Shown in pieces: positions 1 through 7,424 of a DNA stretch of 30,986 bases. The notes beneath the pieces are model-generated. The model saw only the letters and a program-made list of their open reading frames with translations, had not been told where the DNA came from and did no database searches. This DNA comes from a virus. The translations under genes and the position numbers were made by a program. Location of the stretch: the IMG/VR virus record IMGVR_UViG_3300021964_012072, positions 1 to 30,986 of that record, one strand, 5' to 3'. Every line of letters starts with the position of its first letter. Positions within the stretch are counted from its first letter, which is position 1.

Positions 1-101
1 AATTTAAAATTAATTTCTTTCCAATAGCTATAGTCGATATCTTTATTTAATGAATTTTTTATCTGTTCTACTGGGCCTAAGATTATTACTGCTACTTTCA
101 T
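1..101 (-). CDS. Partial CDS, 5' end only, unknown product
   Basis: An open frame begins with ATG at 99-101 and runs out of the window at base 1, giving about 33 residues that start MKVAVIILGPVEQ. Its start overlaps the stop of the upstream gene as ATGA, a 4-nt overlap typical of translational coupling. The N-terminus is hydrophobic and beta-strand-like (VAVIIL), which would suit the first strand of a Rossmann-like or glycosyltransferase fold. That is only an impression from a short fragment. No function can be assigned. Confidence 0.6.
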   Translation of the reverse strand, partial: MKVAVIILGPVEQIKNSLNKDIDYSYWKEINFK

Positions 102-754
102 TCTATATTATCAGTTAAAACTTTTATAAATCTTACTGTATTTTTAGTTAATTTTTCTTGCTTACCTGACGGATTAATTACAGTATTTTCTGTAAGTAGT
201 GTACGAACTACTTTTATAAAAAATTTATGGAATATAGGAGTATTTTTAAGAGATGAGTTTATTCTATAAAATAAATTTCTATAAATATCATCTCCAATTA
301 CTCCGTGCATGCCGCTCCATAGAACAGTAGTATTACCGTATTTCTTGTCTAATTTAGATTCTAAATGTAATTTTTCTGTATCTTCATATTCTGGATGCAT
401 TCCACCTCTCCAGTATAAATGAGTAGTAGCAACTTGTGTCTGACGTATAAAGCTTGAAAGTAGTAAAGCTGCTAGTCTTTCTTCAGAATTATTAGAACAG
501 TCTACATAACTTTCACATAGTGCGGTAATCCATCTAGCATTAAACTCTTTTGCTATTTCTTTATAATTTCTTTTTACATAGTTAGAAATATCGTTTTCAA
601 AATTAAAAGTAGAGGTAAGTTCTCTATCCCATACTTGAGTTGTAGGAGAATTAGGGCCAAAATTTCTAGTGTAAGCTATATAAGGGTATAGATAGTAGAG
701 GTGTTTATTTGTAGGATCTTTAGGATCTATAGCTTCAAGTTTAGTATTAGACAT
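98..754 (-). CDS. Unrecognised phage protein downstream of tail tube
   Basis: About 218 residues beginning MSNTKLEAIDPKDP. The frame is open further upstream to a TTG at 773-775, but I prefer the ATG at 752-754: the TTG lies against the T-tract of the terminator at 774-797 and inside a promoter-like AT motif (765-772). The protein is rich in aromatic residues in its N-terminal third (LYYLYPYIAY) and contains a WRGGMHPEYED stretch and a basic C-terminal half. I see no signal peptide or membrane segment. In T4-like phages the genes after the tail tube are usually head or tail assembly genes, so a virion assembly role is possible but unproven. Its stop overlaps the next start by 4 nt. Confidence 0.7.
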   Translation of the reverse strand: MSNTKLEAIDPKDPTNKHLYYLYPYIAYTRNFGPNSPTTQVWDRELTSTFNFENDISNYVKRNYKEIAKEFNARWITALCESYVDCSNNSEERLAALLLSSFIRQTQVATTHLYWRGGMHPEYEDTEKLHLESKLDKKYGNTTVLWSGMHGVIGDDIYRNLFYRINSSLKNTPIFHKFFIKVVRTLLTENTVINPSGKQEKLTKNTVRFIKVLTDNIE

Positions 755-764
755 AACTTTTTTA

Positions 765-772
765 TATAAATA
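765..772 (-). promoter_or_regulatory. TATTTATA promoter-like motif
   Basis: On the minus strand TATTTATA sits just after the tail tube terminator and about 10 nt before the ATG at 754. The same octamer occurs upstream of the tail tube and twice upstream of the sheath. Its position right after a terminator fits a restart of transcription, but the window is AT-rich and the motif is short. Confidence 0.3.
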
Positions 773-773
773 C

Positions 774-797
774 AAAAAAACCCGGGAATACCGGGTT
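774..797 (-). terminator. Rho-independent terminator after tail tube gene
   Basis: On the minus strand AACCCGG, loop TATTC, CCGGGTT forms a perfect 7-bp stem with a GC-rich core. It is followed by a run of seven T (complement of 774-780). It lies 23 nt past the tail tube stop and is the only clear intrinsic terminator in the window. It should end the sheath-tube transcript, and perhaps the read-through transcript from the long operon upstream. Confidence 0.85.
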
Positions 798-819
798 CTT
801 TAAAAATGAGGTGGCTATT

Positions 820-1305
820 TTAGAAGTTTAGTACACAGTAGTCCATTGCAACTGTAATAGTAAGCTCAACTGGTTCCGAAGAAGACCAGTCAAAAGAACC
901 TTGTGACATATTTGTTATAAAAGCACCTTTAATTACCCATTCAGAAACTACGTCCCCTACTGGTCCTAGTACGTTAAGTGTTAAGTCTTTTTTGTATAGG
1001 TCAGAGTATCCAGATCTTCCGGTTACTGATTCGTAAGAAATACGTGCCCAATCCATTACCGCTTGAGCACCAGATGGTGTTACAGGGTCATACATTGTTA
1101 AGTCCATATCTCCCCATTCTCTTTTTCCTCTTATTTTTCTGTACGTATTGATGTGATCAAGTTTAATTGACTCATCAGTAAAGTTTGGAGCAGTTACGTT
1201 CTTTACCATGAACGATGGAATACCATCAGCGTAAAGTACAAATCTATTTTGTACCTTTGGCTCGAATGCTCTAAACATTATTTCATTTGGGTCTAATGTT
1301 GCCAT
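820..1305 (-). CDS. Phage tail tube protein (T4 gp19-like)
   Basis: This 161-residue protein is the major tail tube subunit, which polymerises into the inner tube of a contractile tail and is the conduit for DNA. Length and pattern match the T4 gp19/tube family: an N-terminal NRFVLYADGIPSFMV strand pair, a central HINTYRKIRGKREWGDMDLTMYDP segment (split here as HINTYRK and GDMDLTMYDP), and a C-terminal TNMSQGSFDWSSSEPVELT region typical of the tube beta-barrel. It follows the sheath gene after 39 nt, in the canonical sheath-then-tube order. It has its own upstream TATTTATAATA motif and a terminator downstream, as expected for a highly expressed late gene. No Shine-Dalgarno sequence is evident. 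Confidence 0.95.
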   Translation of the reverse strand: MATLDPNEIMFRAFEPKVQNRFVLYADGIPSFMVKNVTAPNFTDESIKLDHINTYRKIRGKREWGDMDLTMYDPVTPSGAQAVMDWARISYESVTGRSGYSDLYKKDLTLNVLGPVGDVVSEWVIKGAFITNMSQGSFDWSSSEPVELTITVAMDYCVLNF

Positions 1306-1320
1306 GTGTTATTATTGCTT

Positions 1321-1332
1321 TATTATAAATAT
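1321..1332 (-). promoter_or_regulatory. Promoter-like 12-mer upstream of tail tube
   Basis: Minus-strand ATATTTATAATA, ending 15 nt before the tail tube ATG. The identical 12-mer occurs upstream of the sheath (3091-3102). It contains a perfect TATAAT hexamer (1322-1327). I see no -35 box at normal spacing; a TTGACG occurs further up, 22 nt from the hexamer. A late-gene promoter read by a phage-specific factor is the likely meaning. Confidence 0.45.
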
Positions 1333-1344
1333 CTAATTAAAAAA

Positions 1345-3066
1345 TTATGCGTCAAATGTTGCGCCTGTTGGTTCTACTACGAAATCAAGAACAATAAATT
1401 CAGCTGTTTTAGATGGTTGTATAAATATTTGACCAACTAATTGGTTTCTATCTACTACATCTGCTGTATTATTCGTATCATCCATTACAACTCTATAGCT
1501 AAATAATCCTTGTTGTTGTACTACTGAGTCTAAGTAAGGATTAACTGCAGCTAAGAATCTGTTTCTAGTTGCGATAGTATTTTGTTCGAATACTAGATTT
1601 TTAGCTTGATCACCTAAGAATTTTTTAAGTTCGATTAACAAACGTCTAACATTTACTCTATCTAAAGCTGATGCTTTAGTTTGTAAAGTCTTCTGTCCGA
1701 ATACTGATATACCTGTTCCTGGGAAAGAAGCTATTGGATTTACTTTACCACTGTATAGTGAATCTCTATTTGCTCTAGTTAATTTTTTTCTTGTCTGTAT
1801 TACTCCAACTAATCCTCCTCTTACTAATCCAGCAGGTGCGAACCAAGGTGCTGAACTATTATCTGTAAATGCATATACTCCTGGTATTACAGTAGAAGCC
1901 GGTACCCATACGTTTCTTCCTGTAGCTGACTGAACTTGTAACCAAGGCCAGTATGAAGCTGCGTAAGAGCTATTGTGTCCTGTAGCTTGTGAAGTTACGT
2001 TAGCAATTGTAAGTTCTGAGTATCCTACTAAATCAATAGCTGCTATACAATCTCCTCTAGTCTCTGCTAAAGAAACTAAACTATCTACAGTTGTTCCATG
2101 TGAAGCATCTATTAACCCAGGTGCTGAAATAATATTGAATAAAAATTCATCTTTATTTCCTAATAAAGAAATAATATTTGTATAATCTCCTGCTACTAAA
2201 CCTTGAGTATTAGCTGCTATATTTCCAAATGATGTTTGAGTACTCTGTACTACATTTCCTGTGGCACCGTGGAATCCTCCTGAAGCTGCAGCTGGTAAAG
2301 AGCCACTTGCTGATGCTACTCTTATATTTCCGTCATTTCCTAAGTAGTCGAATGTTTTAGATGTAACTGAAGCTACATAAACATAATTCGATTTATTTAC
2401 ATAGTCACCTGATTGAATAAGGTCACCGCTGCTTAGAGTTTGAAATTGATCTCCTATTTTTGCTGCAATATAATTTGGAGCATTTGGATCTAATGATAAA
2501 TCGTTAAAAGTTTCTAATACAACTTTTCCATTTGTATTGTCATCTCCTCTTCTAATAGTTAAAGAAAAAGTTCCTTTTGCATTATCCTTATTACTTATTT
2601 CCCATCTTATGTTATCTGCAGAACCTGAAACTAAAGAGCCATCAGAATTCTGTGTACCTGCGTCTAAGGATCCAGTTGTGTTGTTATATATTGAGCCTTT
2701 ACCTATTGTTTTTAGTTGAAAAGGTTCAGTCGATCCTGAGGAAGGAAGTATTTTAGAATTAGAAGCATTAGCCCAGCCTGATGCTGTTGCTACTACTCTA
2801 GATACTAATAAGCTTTCACCTCCTTGATCAAAATAGCTTTTTGCAGCTATTGAAGTAAGAAACTCGCCGCTTGTCGATGCACTTTCAAAAGTAACACCAA
2901 ATTTTCTGCTATATTCGTTGTATGAAGTTACTAACGTTGGAACTTCTACAGGTCCTTTTACTGTAGGTCCGATAATTGCTGCCCCGACTGCTGTAGGTGC
3001 GGGTTGAATAAAAGAGATGTCGTTTTCTCTTGAAAATACACCAGGGGAGATAATTGTTTCTGCCAT
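1345..3066 (-). CDS. Phage contractile tail sheath protein (gp18-like)
   Basis: This 573-residue protein is the sheath subunit whose contraction drives the tail tube through the host envelope. The N-terminus (ISPGVFSRENDIS, then GAAIIGPTVKGP and a YNEYSRKFG segment) is characteristic of sheath proteins. So is the C-terminal core: NPIASFPGTGISVFGQKTLQ, then SALDRVNVRRLLIELKKFL, VFEQNT, and DRNQLVGQIFIQPSKTAEFI. The middle (about residues 110-300) is a Ser/Gly/Asn-rich insertion region, variable in sheath families and exposed on the virion. It stands in a 105-nt gap after the 99-aa gene and has its own promoter-like motif, marking a separate structural unit downstream of the glycan island. Confidence 0.97.
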   Translation of the reverse strand: MAETIISPGVFSRENDISFIQPAPTAVGAAIIGPTVKGPVEVPTLVTSYNEYSRKFGVTFESASTSGEFLTSIAAKSYFDQGGESLLVSRVVATASGWANASNSKILPSSGSTEPFQLKTIGKGSIYNNTTGSLDAGTQNSDGSLVSGSADNIRWEISNKDNAKGTFSLTIRRGDDNTNGKVVLETFNDLSLDPNAPNYIAAKIGDQFQTLSSGDLIQSGDYVNKSNYVYVASVTSKTFDYLGNDGNIRVASASGSLPAAASGGFHGATGNVVQSTQTSFGNIAANTQGLVAGDYTNIISLLGNKDEFLFNIISAPGLIDASHGTTVDSLVSLAETRGDCIAAIDLVGYSELTIANVTSQATGHNSSYAASYWPWLQVQSATGRNVWVPASTVIPGVYAFTDNSSAPWFAPAGLVRGGLVGVIQTRKKLTRANRDSLYSGKVNPIASFPGTGISVFGQKTLQTKASALDRVNVRRLLIELKKFLGDQAKNLVFEQNTIATRNRFLAAVNPYLDSVVQQQGLFSYRVVMDDTNNTADVVDRNQLVGQIFIQPSKTAEFIVLDFVVEPTGATFDA

Positions 3067-3090
3067 GTTAGGTTAAGTTTGTTAAATTTC

Positions 3091-3102
3091 TATTATAAAT
3101 AT
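3091..3102 (-). promoter_or_regulatory. Promoter-like 12-mer upstream of tail sheath
   Basis: Minus-strand ATATTTATAATA, identical to the element before the tail tube, ending 24 nt before the sheath ATG. It contains a TATAAT hexamer (3092-3097) with no convincing -35 box. It lies in the only sizeable intergenic gap of the window (3067-3171), where a promoter separating the glycan island from the tail genes would be expected. Confidence 0.45.
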
Positions 3103-3109
3103 AGGGAAA

Positions 3110-3162
3110 ATATCGAAAACCTTCTTTACGATATGTTATCTACCTACATATATAAATATGTA
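3110..3162 (-). promoter_or_regulatory. AT-rich inverted repeats in the pre-sheath gap
   Basis: Two small inverted repeats occupy the gap upstream of the sheath. TACATAT/ATATGTA (3145-3162, 4-nt loop) spans a further TATTTATA octamer (3151-3158). ATATCG/CGATAT (3110-3134, 13-nt loop) lies closer to the gene. Neither is followed by a T-tract, so they are not intrinsic terminators. They could be operator sites or RNA processing hairpins, or chance in AT-rich DNA. Confidence 0.25.
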
Positions 3163-3171
3163 CAAACTACG

Positions 3172-3471
3172 TTAACCTTTAAAAGGAATAAAAACTTGAT
3201 TGTCGATATCTACTGTGCCTTCCCCGTACTTATTAGTTAAAGTTTTAGATAATTGACGTTCAGATTCAAGATTACTTTCAAATACAGTATTATTTTTTCT
3301 TTTTCTGATATCTAAGCTGGCTTCTAGCTGTCCGATAGATGCAAATTCGTTTACGACTATTTGTTTAGAGGTATTTAAATCAGTAATTAATTTAATCTCT
3401 GTTGGAGTCAAAGGAATAGTCTCAATTTGAGGTTTCTTTGCTTTAGATTTTAATTCTTTTATTGTTGCCAT
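3172..3471 (-). CDS. Unrecognised 99-aa phage protein
   Basis: A small charged protein with no membrane segment. The N-terminus is Lys-rich (ATIKELKSKAKKP). The middle is predicted helical with alternating charge (LNTSKQIVVNEFASIGQLEASLDIRKRK, shown here as two parts: LNTSKQIVV and SIGQLEASLDIRKRK). The C-terminus reads NKYGEGTVDIDNQVFIPFKG. It looks like the small coiled-coil proteins often found beside phage structural genes, but I cannot name a family. Its start overlaps the preceding glycosyltransferase-like gene by 13 nt, so it is translated at the end of the glycan operon and immediately precedes the tail sheath unit. Confidence 0.7.
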   Translation of the reverse strand: MATIKELKSKAKKPQIETIPLTPTEIKLITDLNTSKQIVVNEFASIGQLEASLDIRKRKNNTVFESNLESERQLSKTLTNKYGEGTVDIDNQVFIPFKG

Positions 3472-4109
3472 GGTTTACTATCTGGTATTAACAGGTCTGT
3501 ATCCTGTATTAGTTTTATATTACAATTATTTATCCATTCTTTCCAAAATATACTCCCTTCACAATTATTACCGTATTCTCTTCTTACGTCTAGATCAGTT
3601 GAGTACATTCTATGTACAAAGCTTTCTTCTAAGATATGAAATATTTTACTAAAAGCCAACGGGTAGCCTGAAAATAATCTTTCATCCATAGTTTTATAGT
3701 GAATAGAGCCATATACACACTCTTCTTTTTTGGTGCCTTCTAAAAGAGGTCTAGACTGTAGGTAAGCTTTATTAAAATAATGTTCTAAGTTACCTTGATA
3801 CTTTATACCCCCAATCAAATTAGGTTTAAATTTAATTATTTTATCGTAAATAAAAATATTATCTATCATATTTACGGCTTTGTATGTAGAATAAAAATAA
3901 GAATGTCTTTTAGAATCAAATAATGGCTCTTTTACTTCTACAAATAAATTTCTACAGTATTTTTTATAGCGATTTAATTTTTTTACCCACCTGGGGTTAT
4001 CATCAATATTCCAAGTATAACAGTATATATCAGTATTACTATCTAAGAACGGTATAATATTATCTGACAGATGTGTTACTAAACCTGATATAATAATTGC
4101 TTTATTCAT
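3459..4109 (-). CDS. Putative glycosyltransferase, 'TWN' family
   Basis: A 216-residue protein whose first strand (AIIISGL) is followed by YCYTWN at residues 30-34 and a helix-strand unit ending YDKIIKFKPNLI. Two proteins in this window (7421-8224 and 17180-17959) share this order: hydrophobic strand with SGQ or FGQ, then a TWN motif, then YD.VI..R or K.D/N. I take it as a divergent third paralogue that has lost the GQxR element. Such proteins recur in capsule and O-antigen clusters and are thought to be GT-A-like transferases, but activity is inferred. It overlaps both neighbours (8 and 13 nt), so it is part of the continuous operon. No transmembrane segment is seen. Confidence 0.5.
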   Translation of the reverse strand: MNKAIIISGLVTHLSDNIIPFLDSNTDIYCYTWNIDDNPRWVKKLNRYKKYCRNLFVEVKEPLFDSKRHSYFYSTYKAVNMIDNIFIYDKIIKFKPNLIGGIKYQGNLEHYFNKAYLQSRPLLEGTKKEECVYGSIHYKTMDERLFSGYPLAFSKIFHILEESFVHRMYSTDLDVRREYGNNCEGSIFWKEWINNCNIKLIQDTDLLIPDSKPWQQ

Positions 4110-4542
4110 ACTCTCCTACGTAGTCACTACATACTCCTCTAGTTAAGTCAACTGGTGTGTTATTAGTGCTTTCCGGCATTACTAGTATACCGTTATCTAA
4201 TGAATTTATACTCCAAATAAAACCCTTAGAAGTTAATGTAGCATAATCATTTTCATGCCAAAAATAATTTAACTTATAACCTCCTTTATCTATTTCAACT
4301 AACTTAACTAAAGCTTCTTTATTTTTACAATGTATCCACATTTTATTATACCAGTTTTTTAACAGTTCATAAGGAAACTGGTACTGAGGTTCGTCATGTC
4401 CTAAAACGAATTTACTGTCTATATAGTGAATATCTACTTCTACATCAAAACCTGCCCGTAATGCTTCATATACGTAAGCCGGGTTATTTTCTCTGTCAGG
4501 ATTAGGTCCTGTAATATTACCTCTATGAGAAATTAAAATCAT
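4102..4542 (-). CDS. Short GDPD/PI-PLC-like phosphodiesterase
   Basis: This 146-residue protein starts with the hallmark of glycerophosphodiester phosphodiesterases: HRGN (H6-N9), then E18-N19, EALRAGFDVEVDIHY (E35 and D37 as metal ligands), and GHD with the second catalytic histidine H49. A later HENDYATLTSKGFIWSI segment fits the TIM-barrel strand with aromatic residues. It is much shorter than usual GDPDs (about 240 residues or more), so it is a minimal barrel or a specialised variant. Its catalytic residues look intact. In a glycan cluster such an enzyme could act on phosphodiester-linked substituents or on a polymer. It overlaps the HisC-like gene by 20 nt and the next gene by 8 nt. Confidence 0.7.
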   Translation of the reverse strand: MILISHRGNITGPNPDRENNPAYVYEALRAGFDVEVDIHYIDSKFVLGHDEPQYQFPYELLKNWYNKMWIHCKNKEALVKLVEIDKGGYKLNYFWHENDYATLTSKGFIWSINSLDNGILVMPESTNNTPVDLTRGVCSDYVGEYE

Positions 4543-5545
4543 GATTCTTTATAATAGGTTCATAATTTAATTTTATCCACATACCTTCTTCACCGGGTAG
4601 TAAATTAGTCCTATGGTGTATTCTTTGTAGTTCTAAAAGTTCAGATAAATCTTTACCATTCTGGTTTTGTTTTATAAAAACCCAACTACATTCTGTATCT
4701 CTTATCTCTACTCCTTGTTCAATTAACTTTTCAACAAATTTTTTCTTTCCTTCACTTATATCTTTAAAGTAGTTAAGAAAAAAAGTATGGTGTTTAATTA
4801 TAAAATCTATATACCTTGCTCCTAGTGAATTAATAGGGTACATAAGTCTTAGCTTACTATAATAGCTACTAATATTATTTTTACTTGATATTAAAACTCC
4901 TACTCTAAGTCCTGCTGCTCCATATGCTTTAGAAAATGTTCTAAGTACAGTAAGGTTTTCATATTCATTAATTAATTCTATACTAGATTTTAAATTAGTT
5001 AATTCTATATAAGCTTCATCTACTATTAAATGTACTCCTGTATCTAAAATTTTTCTAATATTATCTACACTTTGAGTATCTCCTATAGGTGAATTAGGAT
5101 TAGCAAGTATGACAAACTGTGTATCTTTGTCTATTAATTCAATAATAGAATCTACATTTAAGTTTAAGTTTGTATAAACAGCTTTTTTAACCTGTGTTTC
5201 ACTTATATCAGCATAAACATTATACATAGGAAAACAGTAATCTGAGGTTACTATGTTTTTACAGCATACATCGAATGTATCGAAAATAGTTTTTATACCA
5301 AAATCACTACCGTGAGTAAGCATAATATTTTCTGATTCTACTCCGTACATATTAGCTACTTTAACTTTTAAAGGGGCTATATCGGGGTAATGAAAAATAT
5401 CTTCTTGCTCTATAGATGATAAAAAATTATCAAATACTTCATCAGGTAGATAAGTATTTCTTTCATTTTGACCTAAGTAAATACGGTATTTTTTTCTATC
5501 TGTATTTTTTTGATACCTTTCAACTTTCTTTAAAAAACCTTTCAT
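4523..5545 (-). CDS. HisC-like PLP-dependent aminotransferase/decarboxylase
   Basis: A 340-residue fold-type I PLP enzyme of the class I/II (histidinol-phosphate aminotransferase-like) family. Visible motifs are ANPNSP (148-153), the DEAY pair that holds the pyridine ring (D176, Y179), the PLP lysine in TFSKAYGAAGLRVG (K206), and the phosphate-binding R214. The HisC C-terminal arginine region is altered to WIKLNY, so the substrate may not be histidinol phosphate. HisC-like enzymes in capsule clusters, for example Campylobacter Cj1436/Cj1437, make ethanolamine phosphate or serinol phosphate for attachment to glycans. With a nucleotidyltransferase, HAD proteins and a GDPD-like gene nearby, a similar role is plausible. 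Start ATG at 5543-5545 lies 9 nt past the SGNH gene, with A-rich DNA and no Shine-Dalgarno sequence. Confidence 0.85.
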   Translation of the reverse strand: MKGFLKKVERYQKNTDRKKYRIYLGQNERNTYLPDEVFDNFLSSIEQEDIFHYPDIAPLKVKVANMYGVESENIMLTHGSDFGIKTIFDTFDVCCKNIVTSDYCFPMYNVYADISETQVKKAVYTNLNLNVDSIIELIDKDTQFVILANPNSPIGDTQSVDNIRKILDTGVHLIVDEAYIELTNLKSSIELINEYENLTVLRTFSKAYGAAGLRVGVLISSKNNISSYYSKLRLMYPINSLGARYIDFIIKHHTFFLNYFKDISEGKKKFVEKLIEQGVEIRDTECSWVFIKQNQNGKDLSELLELQRIHHRTNLLPGEEGMWIKLNYEPIIKNHDFNFS

Positions 5546-5554
5546 ATTTTAAAA

Positions 5555-6505
5555 TTATAATACTTCTTTTGTTCGTAGTGCACGTTTTACATCTCTTTTT
5601 ATATTCAGAGTAGATGCTAAGTGTTTAGCAAAGTAACTATTACCTAATTCAGAAAAATGATAGTCTCCTTCTAGCCCGTAATCTCTATGTAAAGTAGGTA
5701 CATCTTTAGCTAATAATTTTGGTGTTCCTATAGATTGCTTTATAATTGTTGACATTCCTTCAGTACCTATAATATTTAACTCTTCATATAAGTCTGCCAT
5801 AGTTAGTGGCCCTTGTATTGCCTTTTCCCAACCTACCCTATGGTACTGACTGTATATCTCTTCATAAATTTTAATTTCCTGGAGTGTTAATTTAGGTAGG
5901 GTGAACCACGGTTTAGCGAATATTCGAAACTCTGCTCCGTTTTTTTCAAATACTTTCTGTAAAAAAAGTAACTGGTAAAAGTACTCAATCATAAAAAAAT
6001 TTTCATCGTACAAATGGAAAAGATAGTCTTTTTGCATTCTATTAAGACCGCTTTCTTCTGGGTAGTTGTTAGTACAAAAATGGTGTTGTGTTTCAAAGGC
6101 CATACGGCCATTATCGTATCTTATCAGTAGTTCGTCCCTATAGTTATATTGTAGCTGTACTATAACTAAATGATTAGTTAAGTCAGGTGTATTATAGAAG
6201 TAGTTCTGCAATGATCTTATTGTAGTAGTAGTACCAAGTCCTCCGTAACCTAAGTTAACTATATTTCCAATATTAATATAGTCTCTTAAATATGCCATCC
6301 AGGTTAGATTGTTAGTTATAAATTCTGCTGTACAATCTGTGTTAAATTTATTTTTAATTTTATCATTAGCCCACTCAAATACCCAATTAGGATCATTCCA
6401 GGTATCTCTAGGCCGATTTTGGTACTTAGTGAAAGCACACCCTTGAGTATGAGAACAGCCTGCTGCTACTAAAGTGTAACACTTATTAAAATCTATTTTA
6501 TTCAT
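5555..6505 (-). CDS. SGNH/GDSL-type hydrolase
   Basis: A 316-residue SGNH-fold protein. Block I is AAGCSHTQG with nucleophile candidate S18. Block II is NLGYGGLGT (residues 84-92). The C-terminal block is GDYHFSELGN, with H283 as catalytic base and D281 as the acid. The spacing is D-x-H rather than the textbook D-x-x-H, as in two other SGNH domains here. Family members are carbohydrate esterases or O-acyltransferase partners. In this setting deacetylation, acylation or trimming of a glycan substituent is the likely job. There is no signal peptide, so it acts in the cytoplasm. It overlaps the radical SAM gene by 8 nt. Confidence 0.8.
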   Translation of the reverse strand: MNKIDFNKCYTLVAAGCSHTQGCAFTKYQNRPRDTWNDPNWVFEWANDKIKNKFNTDCTAEFITNNLTWMAYLRDYINIGNIVNLGYGGLGTTTTIRSLQNYFYNTPDLTNHLVIVQLQYNYRDELLIRYDNGRMAFETQHHFCTNNYPEESGLNRMQKDYLFHLYDENFFMIEYFYQLLFLQKVFEKNGAEFRIFAKPWFTLPKLTLQEIKIYEEIYSQYHRVGWEKAIQGPLTMADLYEELNIIGTEGMSTIIKQSIGTPKLLAKDVPTLHRDYGLEGDYHFSELGNSYFAKHLASTLNIKRDVKRALRTKEVL

Positions 6506-7424
6506 GTTTAATTAACTTTAGCATTGGTGCGAGTTCTTTATATGAACAAGTAGCACAGTGACTTGTAGGTTTATTAGTGGCACATCCTTGTTGTACTGCT
6601 TGGAAATCTTTAGAGTTTCTTATTTCTTCTACAGTATTTTCAAATAAGTTACCAAACGGCTTAGCACCTGTGTTAAGACAACACATTTTTACATGCCCTT
6701 CTACTGTAGTATAAATTCCTTCTTTTACCCAGAAACAATCAGGAAAATCCCATTCATCTTTTCCTTTTAAATTATCTTTCCAGTTTTCTTTTAAATACTT
6801 TATTTCTTTTTGAGTATATCCTCCAGGCATATTTTTATCTTCACTCCATTCTTGTGCAATATTTAATCTAAGCTCTTCCAAACCATAAACATTTACTATT
6901 TCATCTTGAATAGTTTGAATATCGTAAACATTATCTGGGTTTACAACATAATTACAAGTAACTCTGCATCCATGTCTTTCCATAGGCTTAAAGTGTTCTA
7001 AAAAAGACATAAGTTTATCCCATTTAGCAGGTGCTCTATCTCTTTCGTATGAATCTTTATATCCATCAATACTAAAATAAAGAAGGTCTATATATTTCAT
7101 ACTTTCATTAAACTTTCTACCCATTTTAGTATCAGGTCTGATAGGATATTGACAGTTGGTAGCTACTATTAAAAAAGCATCTGGGAAATATTCTTTAAAA
7201 GTTTTACATATTTCATCAAACTGAGGGTGCAGCATAGGTTCTCCCATACCCATAAGTTTAGCCTCTTCAATTGGATGATGTTTAATATTTTCAAGCATTT
7301 GTCGAAACTTAGGTAAAGGCATATGCTGTAAAGCACCTATAACTTCTTTTCTATTGCAAAAAGAACAGTCTAGATTACAGTAATTAGTAGTCTCTAAATA
7401 AGCGTACGTTATTGGTTTATTCAT
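6498..7424 (-). CDS. Radical SAM/SPASM enzyme
   Basis: A 308-residue radical SAM protein. The [4Fe-4S] motif is C16-NLD-C20-SF-C23 very near the N-terminus, followed by GMGEP (59-63) in the SAM-binding position. The C-terminus carries a SPASM-type cysteine set (C230, C248, C249, C281, C290, C293) with the typical KMCCLNTG and HCATCSY surroundings, predicting at least one auxiliary cluster. SPASM enzymes modify peptides or oxidise and deoxygenate sugar-like and other small substrates. No RiPP-like precursor peptide is apparent beside it, so a glycan or nucleotide-sugar substrate, or a virion protein, is more likely. It overlaps both neighbours by 4-8 nt. Confidence 0.9.
   Translation of the reverse strand: MNKPITYAYLETTNYCNLDCSFCNRKEVIGALQHMPLPKFRQMLENIKHHPIEEAKLMGMGEPMLHPQFDEICKTFKEYFPDAFLIVATNCQYPIRPDTKMGRKFNESMKYIDLLYFSIDGYKDSYERDRAPAKWDKLMSFLEHFKPMERHGCRVTCNYVVNPDNVYDIQTIQDEIVNVYGLEELRLNIAQEWSEDKNMPGGYTQKEIKYLKENWKDNLKGKDEWDFPDCFWVKEGIYTTVEGHVKMCCLNTGAKPFGNLFENTVEEIRNSKDFQAVQQGCATNKPTSHCATCSYKELAPMLKLIKHE

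Noticed and set aside
1973-2185. Open frame on the plus strand inside the tail sheath gene
   Set aside because: It is entirely within a convincing minus-strand gene, has no family likeness and no regulatory signals; a shadow frame caused by AT-rich codon use.
3145-3162. TACATAT/ATATGTA hairpin as a terminator of the glycan operon
   Set aside because: The stem is entirely A/T apart from one G-C pair and no T-tract follows; it is listed only as a weak regulatory element.
6498-7424. Radical SAM/SPASM gene as part of a RiPP cluster
   Set aside because: No precursor-like small peptide gene, protease or transporter lies nearby; neighbouring genes are sugar enzymes.
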